Source: Methanobacteriota archaeon (GTDB taxonomy: Archaea > Thermoplasmatota > Thermoplasmata > RBG-16-68-12). From it: DNA of 10,154 nt. Below are positions 5,592-10,154 of the stretch, piece by piece. The notes below the pieces were generated by a model. The model worked only from the letters and a program-made list of their open reading frames with translations. It had not been told where the DNA came from and did no database searches. Position 1 is the first letter of the stretch; each line of letters opens with the position of its first letter. Location: assembly GCA_005878325.1 (NCBI GenBank), contig VBMR01000113.1, positions 1 to 10,154 of the forward strand. Direction: 5' to 3'. Both the position numbers and the translations under genes were made by a program.

Positions 5592-5612
5592 AGAATGTCC
5601 ACCGGACATTCT
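5592..5612 (+). promoter_or_regulatory. Hairpin at the predicted 5' end of the pilus operon mRNA
   Basis: AGAATGTCC and GGACATTCT form a perfect 9-bp stem around the loop ACC. The first base coincides with the transcription start predicted from the TATA box, and the stem ends 4 nt before the ribosome binding site. In RNA this would be a 5'-terminal stem-loop, which could protect the transcript; in DNA the same bases could be a dimer binding site. Confidence 0.5.
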
Positions 5613-5626
5613 CCTCAGGTGACTTG

Positions 5627-6622
5627 ATGCGCGCTATAATCCGCTCCGTCCGGGGCGACGATGAGGGCGTCGCATCCACGTTGGGCACGACCATGGCCCT
5701 GCTTGTCTTCCTGACCTTCCTGAGCTTGATCGTCAACCAATACGTGCCGGCCTGGATGAAAGAGTCGGAGGCCGCTCACGTGAACACGGTCCTCGGCCAG
5801 ATGGGCGGTCTCAAGGGAGCCGTCGACCTGCAGATCCTCGCGGCGCACTCCGCCGCAATCGGAGGACAGACGTACATCCCTGTCACCTCAACATCGGCGG
5901 TCACCCTCGGGGTGGACGGCATCCCGATCTTCGCTTCCCCGACTCCCGCCACCATGACCGCCCTCGTCGGCTCAGGAGCCTTCACCGTGACCTTCGACTA
6001 CATGGTCCAAGGGACTCGACAACGCATCGTCGAGGTCTCGAACGGATCCATTGACGTCGATGTGCAGAACCGATACTTCGTGCCGCAACGCATCGCCTAC
6101 GAGAACGGCGCGGTCATCCGATACCAGAGCGATGGACAGATCATCCGCGGCGTGCCCACCTTTGCGGTGAAGAAGATCAACACCGCGCTCGACGTGACGT
6201 TCGGCCTCGTGAGCTTGTATGGGTCCGGGACCGTCTCCGGGACGACGACCGAGGTTGTGAATGCGCAGCTGTTCGCCGTCGACCCGCAAGAGTATGTGTC
6301 GTTCCCCTCGGACGGCCGCATCTGGATCAACCACACGTCGCGTTACGGACTCGCCTGGTACCAGTTCGTGAACGAGACGCTCGCGAACTCTCTGCGGTTG
6401 AGCGGTACCTTCACGAGGGGGGCCCTCGGCCCGACCTTCACCGGGAAGATCGCGGGGACGACGGTGTACATCGTGTCTGCGGCCTACAACCCGACGAACG
6501 GTGAGTACACAATGCGGCTCGAACTCCGCAACACCGTTGGAGTCCTGACGATCGGGACCTTCCGATTGCTGATCGCCTACGTGAACGTGCAAGTGGGAGA
6601 GACGACCCTGAGCGGGCCGTGA
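5627..6622 (+). CDS. Type IV pilin-like secreted protein
   Basis: A 331-residue protein with an archaeal pilin-like N-terminus. A short basic/acidic leader (MRAIIRSVRGDDEG) is followed by VASTLGTTMALLVFLTFLSL and a helix of about 18-20 hydrophobic residues (19-38). Prepilin peptidase cleavage after Gly14 is plausible but not proven. The remaining 290 residues are rich in Thr, Val, Gly and Tyr, look like beta strands, and have three Asn glycosylation sequons (N139-G-S, N235-H-T, N249-E-T), as expected for an exposed surface domain. It is larger than most archaellins or pilins, so it may be a major pilin with a big head domain or an anchored adhesin-like subunit. The start is set by AGGTGA four bases upstream; the in-frame TTG just before the ATG is not needed. 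It is the first gene of the ATPase/platform operon and probably its substrate. Confidence 0.75.
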   Translation: MRAIIRSVRGDDEGVASTLGTTMALLVFLTFLSLIVNQYVPAWMKESEAAHVNTVLGQMGGLKGAVDLQILAAHSAAIGGQTYIPVTSTSAVTLGVDGIPIFASPTPATMTALVGSGAFTVTFDYMVQGTRQRIVEVSNGSIDVDVQNRYFVPQRIAYENGAVIRYQSDGQIIRGVPTFAVKKINTALDVTFGLVSLYGSGTVSGTTTEVVNAQLFAVDPQEYVSFPSDGRIWINHTSRYGLAWYQFVNETLANSLRLSGTFTRGALGPTFTGKIAGTTVYIVSAAYNPTNGEYTMRLELRNTVGVLTIGTFRLLIAYVNVQVGETTLSGP

Positions 6623-6638
6623 GTTGGAGGGACGGAAG

Positions 6639-8128
6639 ATGCCGAAGAAGCGGAAGGTAATGATGCCGAAGGGCGCGATCCAGCAGAAGGCCGAGTGGTC
6701 GGGGACCCGCGGCTCCTACCTCACGCGGATCGCCGATCTCGCACGCGACACGATCGAGGAGATCGAGGTCGTCCCGATCCGAGAACCCTTCACCTATTCT
6801 CGCGTCGTCTACGACCACGAGCGATCGGAGTACGTCTATGAGGTTTGGGAACCGCAGCTCGCGGAACGGGATAAGGAGTTCCTGGACATGATCAAGGACT
6901 CCCTGAACCGGACGCTCGAATACGAATGGGACAAGATGGCGGAGAAGGACAAACAAGAGTACCTGCAAGAAGCGGTGGACTCCTTCATCGCGTCCCGCGG
7001 CCTCCGCATCGAGCCCGCGTCGAAGGACAAGATCGTGTACTACATCATCCGGGACTTCGTCGGCTACGGACCCGTCGACGTCCTCATGGCCGACGCCCGG
7101 GTCGAGGACGTCTCGTGTGACGGGACCGGCATCCCCCTTTTCGTATTCCACCAGAAGTTCGAATCGATCAAGACGAACATCGTCTTCGCGGACGACGATG
7201 TGCTGAACTCCTTCGTGGTCATGCTCGGGCAACGCTGCGGCAAGCAGCTCTCCGTCGCGAACCCGATCCTCGACGGGACCTCTACGGAGGGACACCGCGT
7301 CCAAGCGACGTACAGCCGTGAGGTCACGACCCGCGGCTCTTCCTTCACGATCCGACGATACAAGGAGAAGCCCTTCACACCGGTCGAGCTGGTGAAGTTC
7401 GGGACCGCGAGCCCGGAGATGGTCGCCTACCTCTGGATCGCCATCGAGCAGGCGTGGGCGAACGGGGGCCCGATGGCAAGGCCGGGGGCGAGATTGACAT
7501 GTTCGACCTCGTCCGTGCCGCGTTGCGGCAACGGCCGAACTACATCATTGTCGGAGAGGTCCGCGGGAAGGAGACGTACACAATGTTCCAGGCGATGGCG
7601 ACCGGCCATCCGACGATGTCCACGATGCACGCGGATTCCGTGAAGTCGATGGTGAACCGTCTGGAGAACCCCCCGATCAACACGCCGAGAATCCTCCTTA
7701 CGGCCCTTAACTTCGTGGTCATCCAGACCCACGCGCGAATCGGCGATTCGATCGTCCGGCGGATCAAGCAGATGGTCGAGCTCGTCGGGTTCGAGCCGGA
7801 GACGAACGAGCTGATCACGAACACGGTCTACGAGTGGGACGCGGCGACGGACACGTTCGTCTACAAGGGGCACTCCTTCCTCTTCGACGAGATCATGGAA
7901 ATGAAAAACATGACGCACGAGGAGATGGAGGCGGAGTTCCAGCGCCGGATTGACATTGTGAACTACATGCTCCAGAAGAACATGATTGACTTCCGCGAGA
8001 TCGCGCGGATCGTCGTCCAATACTACCAGTACCCGGAGGAGACCGCGAAGCGAGTCCGGGAGGAGATGGGCTGGCAGGACCACGCGATCGCAAAGCCCAT
8101 CGAAGCCGGGGGTGAGACGACTGGGTAG
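6639..8128 (+). pseudogene. Archaellum/type IV pilus assembly ATPase (FlaI/PilT-like), P-loop segment missing and frame broken
   Basis: The N-terminal part (ATG 6639, GGAGGG 7 nt upstream) encodes about 271 residues of a type II/IV secretion ATPase. It includes YYIIRDFVGYGPVDVLMADA, ILDGTSTEGHRVQA, the FTIRRY strand, and YLWIAIEQ at 7431-7451, which in FlaI-type ATPases comes just before the Walker A loop. The C-terminal part lies in another frame from about 7454 to 8128: GERGPDGKAGGEIDMFDLVR, Walker B NYIIVGEVRGK, the His-box-like ATGHPTMSTMHADS, then the usual C-terminal helices. Between them the expected 65-75 residues with GGTASGKT-like Walker A and the Asp box are absent. The frame change implies a loss of 3k+1 bases. 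The first frame runs on out of family to a stop at 7643. As written it cannot bind ATP normally. A recent deletion or an assembly error are both possible. If intact, it would drive pilus/archaellum-type assembly. Confidence 0.85.
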
Positions 8129-9158
8129 CTCCGCCTTCGAGAAGCTGGAAACCCGAGGCACGCTCACGAAGACGAAGCGGTTCCGAGGGGACGGCGAGTC
8201 CAACAAGGCCCATCATGTCGTGCGCCTCCCGAAGGGGGCAAAGCCCGTGGACGTGGGGCTCACCCCGAAAGAGCAGCTGGCCTGGAAGATGTTCGGCAAG
8301 TTCGTCCAGGCGCGCAAGCACGAGGATCCGGAGCTCGAGGAGAGTCTGCTGCGGGCCCATATCAAGCTCCGACCGGAGGAGTACCTCGCCGTCGCTTGGA
8401 TGAACAGCACGTTCGTGGCCGTCGGGGCGGTTGTTGCAGCTTTCGTCGCGACCTTGTTCCTGTTCATTCTCCGGACTGATGTCCTGACGCTCCTCACGAT
8501 CTTCGCCTTGGTCGCGGCCTTGCCGATCTTCTTCTCCTACATGTACTTCTTTGGCCTTCCCGTCGGGTACCACGGCAAGCCTGCGGGAATGGCGAAGAAG
8601 CGGGGCCGGAAACTCGACAAGAAGATCTCCGGTGCCATGTCGTTCATTTCCGCGATGGCCTCGGCCAACGTCCCGGTGGACGTCATCTTCAAGGAACTCT
8701 CCCGTCAGACGGTCTACGGAGAGGTCGCCAAGGAAGCGGAATGGATCACCCGGGACACGGAGCTCCTCGGAGTGGACATCCTGACAGCCGTTCGGCGCGC
8801 GGCCCAGCGGTCCCCGTCGAACAAGTTCCAGGACTTCCTGCAGGGTGTCGTGACGACCTCGACGAGCGGTGGCCAGCTGAAGCCGTATTTCCTCGTGAAG
8901 GCGGAGCAGTTCGAGAAGGAGGACCGTCTGGAGATGCGGAAGAAGATGGAGACGCTCGGGATGCTCGCCGAATCGTTCGTCACCGTTGTGGTGGCATTCC
9001 CCCTTTTCCTGGTCGTGATCATGGCGATCATGGCGCTCATCAGCAAGGGCGGATCGGGTTTCGTCCTCACGCTCCTGTACGTTGTCGTAGGCCTCATGAT
9101 TCCCGTGAGCCAGTTCGGTTTCATCTTCGTCATCTGGAACATGGAACAGGAGGGCTGA
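8112..9158 (+). CDS. FlaJ/TadC-like membrane platform protein 1
   Basis: A 348-residue polytopic protein of the type II secretion F / TadC / FlaJ family, the inner-membrane platform on which the ATPase acts during pilus or archaellum assembly. About 97 charged cytosolic residues come first. Two membrane helices follow (about 98-120 and 124-147). Next comes the cytoplasmic T2SF domain (about 173-275, with GAMSFISAMASANVPVDVIF and the amphipathic TRDTELLGVDILTAVRRAA), then two C-terminal helices (about 285-310 and 316-342). The proposed start is GTG 8112, inside a GGGGGTGAG stretch and overlapping the end of the ATPase gene by 17 bases, suggesting translational coupling. Another GTG further downstream cannot be excluded. 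The reading frame is intact despite the broken ATPase just upstream. Confidence 0.85.
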   Translation: MRRLGSSAFEKLETRGTLTKTKRFRGDGESNKAHHVVRLPKGAKPVDVGLTPKEQLAWKMFGKFVQARKHEDPELEESLLRAHIKLRPEEYLAVAWMNSTFVAVGAVVAAFVATLFLFILRTDVLTLLTIFALVAALPIFFSYMYFFGLPVGYHGKPAGMAKKRGRKLDKKISGAMSFISAMASANVPVDVIFKELSRQTVYGEVAKEAEWITRDTELLGVDILTAVRRAAQRSPSNKFQDFLQGVVTTSTSGGQLKPYFLVKAEQFEKEDRLEMRKKMETLGMLAESFVTVVVAFPLFLVVIMAIMALISKGGSGFVLTLLYVVVGLMIPVSQFGFIFVIWNMEQEG

Positions 9159-9159
9159 T

Positions 9160-10086
9160 ATGCCGAACCCCGAACTGGAGAGGGCCCGCACCCGGATGTT
9201 CGAGAAGGCGGATCGGCAGAAGGCGATCGTCGCGACGAGCGTGGTCCTCATGTTGTTATTCGGGTTCGTCGCCTTCCTCAACATGATTAACTCGGTGAAC
9301 CTGGCGTTCCGCGCCGGCCAACGACCGCTGGAACGGTTCCTCTATTGGATGGTCGTATCAGCCCTCGCGTTCGTGGGCCCATACGGCTTCTATCTGGCCA
9401 AGAAGCACCGCGAGATCAAGTTAGTCGAGCGGCGGCTTCCGGACTTCCTGCGCGACGTTGCAGAGGCCGGGAGATTCGGGATGACCCTCGCGGACGCGAT
9501 CGTCGTCTCGAGCGCGGGCCGGTACGGCAAGCTCACGGCGGAGATCAAGAAGATGGCCGCCCAAATCAACTGGGGAGTCCCGGCGACGGAGGCGCTTCGC
9601 CTATTCTCAAACCGAGTGAAGACGCCGATGGTCCAGCGGGTCGTCGCGATTATCGTCAAGTCGTCCGACGCCGGAGGCGACGTTGCCGACGTCCTGACGA
9701 TGGTGAGTCACGACACGAAAGAAAATCAGCTGACGGAAGATGAGCGGCGCATCACGATGTCGACGTACATCGCGGTCATCTACATCTCGTTCATGGTCTT
9801 CCTCGTGACAATCTGGATCCTGAACGTGACGTTCCTCCCGAAGATGCTCGAGGCGAGCAGTGCGCTTTCCGGCGGCGACACGACCCTCGTGGGCGCGAGT
9901 CCTCTGGCGGAGAACTTGCCCGAGGTGGTGTTCAGCATCAGGATCGCGTTCTTCATTTCCCTGATCGTCCACGCAATCGGGGATGGCATCCTCGCCGGCG
10001 TGCTCGACACGGGAAGGATTCCAAATGGGATGCGACACAGCTTCATCATGCTGTTGATCGCGTTCTTCGCGTTCCTAGTCATCTGA
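9160..10086 (+). CDS. FlaJ/TadC-like membrane platform protein 2
   Basis: A 308-residue second member of the T2SF/TadC/FlaJ family, diverged from the first. Membrane helices are at about 22-44 and 60-80. The cytoplasmic T2SF domain is at about 88-195 (RRLPDFLRDVAEAGRFGMTL, then VKTPMVQRVVAIIVKSSDAG). Further helices lie at about 202-226, 257-281 and 292-308, the last one ending the protein. The start ATG at 9160 is two bases after the stop of platform protein 1, with GGAGG 6 nt upstream, so the two are surely co-translated. Paired platform genes resemble the TadB/TadC arrangement, where the two proteins act together, and suggest a heteromeric platform instead of a single FlaJ. Confidence 0.87.
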   Translation: MPNPELERARTRMFEKADRQKAIVATSVVLMLLFGFVAFLNMINSVNLAFRAGQRPLERFLYWMVVSALAFVGPYGFYLAKKHREIKLVERRLPDFLRDVAEAGRFGMTLADAIVVSSAGRYGKLTAEIKKMAAQINWGVPATEALRLFSNRVKTPMVQRVVAIIVKSSDAGGDVADVLTMVSHDTKENQLTEDERRITMSTYIAVIYISFMVFLVTIWILNVTFLPKMLEASSALSGGDTTLVGASPLAENLPEVVFSIRIAFFISLIVHAIGDGILAGVLDTGRIPNGMRHSFIMLLIAFFAFLVI

Positions 10087-10095
10087 GGTGAGGGA

Positions 10096-10154
10096 ATGGC
10101 CCAGTCGTCGGAGAAGAACTACGCAGCGGAAATTGAAGAGCTGGACCGGAAGAA
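10096..10154 (+). CDS. Start of a further operon gene (partial)
   Basis: ATG at 10096 follows AGGTGA (10086-10091) by four bases and lies nine bases after the stop of platform protein 2. The 19 complete codons read MAQSSEKNYAAEIEELDRK, polar and probably helical or coiled-coil. The family cannot be named from this much. Its tight spacing makes it the fifth gene of the pilus operon and a candidate accessory part of the machine. Confidence 0.6.
   Translation, partial: MAQSSEKNYAAEIEELDRK

Noticed and set aside
6639..6659. ATPase N-terminus reads MPKKRKV, identical to the SV40 nuclear localisation signal
   Set aside because: Archaea have no nucleus; a short basic N-terminus before the ATPase domain is enough to explain it, and the match is coincidental.
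7454..8128. Second part of the ATPase as an independent gene starting at GTG 7454
   Set aside because: There is no ribosome binding site, and the sequence from the first codon is already mid-domain FlaI sequence before Walker B, so it is the rest of a broken gene.
7893..9284. Long minus-strand open frame (463 codons) across the platform genes
   Set aside because: It is antisense to clear T2SF-family coding sequence and its product is a low-complexity, charged string with no recognisable domain; such frames are common opposite GC-rich genes.
1..10154. CRISPR arrays, insertion sequences, integrase attachment sites
   Set aside because: No regularly spaced repeats, transposase motifs or terminal inverted repeats were seen on either strand; the tRNA genes have no nearby integrase or repeated 3' end.

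Overview
The window looks like high-GC archaeal DNA. Two tRNA genes have no encoded CCA. One is a tRNA-Tyr with C1-G72 and an intron next to the anticodon. Several ORFs begin about 27-28 nt downstream of a TATA-like box with no leader, which is the archaeal leaderless pattern. Other genes carry GGAGG or AGGTGA ribosome binding sites. The right half holds an archaellum / type IV pilus-type assembly operon. A member of Thermoplasmatota fits this mix, but that is inference and the lineage cannot be fixed from the sequence alone.

Left part (1-2738), housekeeping or accessory genes mostly on the minus strand: the tail of an unrecognised plus-strand membrane protein (1-198) converges on a minus-strand run of SRPBCC/AHSA1-like protein, flavin reductase-like FMN protein and small cupin. 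Next come the intron-containing tRNA-Tyr(GUA) and a dienelactone-hydrolase-family alpha/beta hydrolase with an odd, very basic N-terminal tail.

Middle part (2739-5443): a divergent promoter region leads to a plus-strand alpha-alpha toroid (squalene/prenyltransferase-type repeat) protein. It is followed by a minus-strand tRNA-Phe(GAA) and a plus-strand M20-family peptidase homologue in which two expected metal-binding residues are replaced.

Right part (5444-10154): a 183-bp AT-rich regulatory region precedes a co-directional operon. Its genes are a large pilin-like secreted protein, a FlaI/PilT/TadA-type secretion ATPase, two different FlaJ/TadC-type membrane platform proteins, and the first 19 codons of another gene. 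Normally the pilin is assembled on the membrane platform and powered by the ATPase. Here the ATPase reading frame is broken: about 65-75 residues that should contain the Walker A P-loop are absent, and the two remaining parts lie in different frames. Everything around it looks intact, so this is either a recent deletion that disables the machine, a population variant, or an assembly error. The pilin promoter is also unusual, with a palindrome straddling the space between TATA and start site and a perfect 9-bp hairpin beginning exactly at the predicted transcript 5' end.
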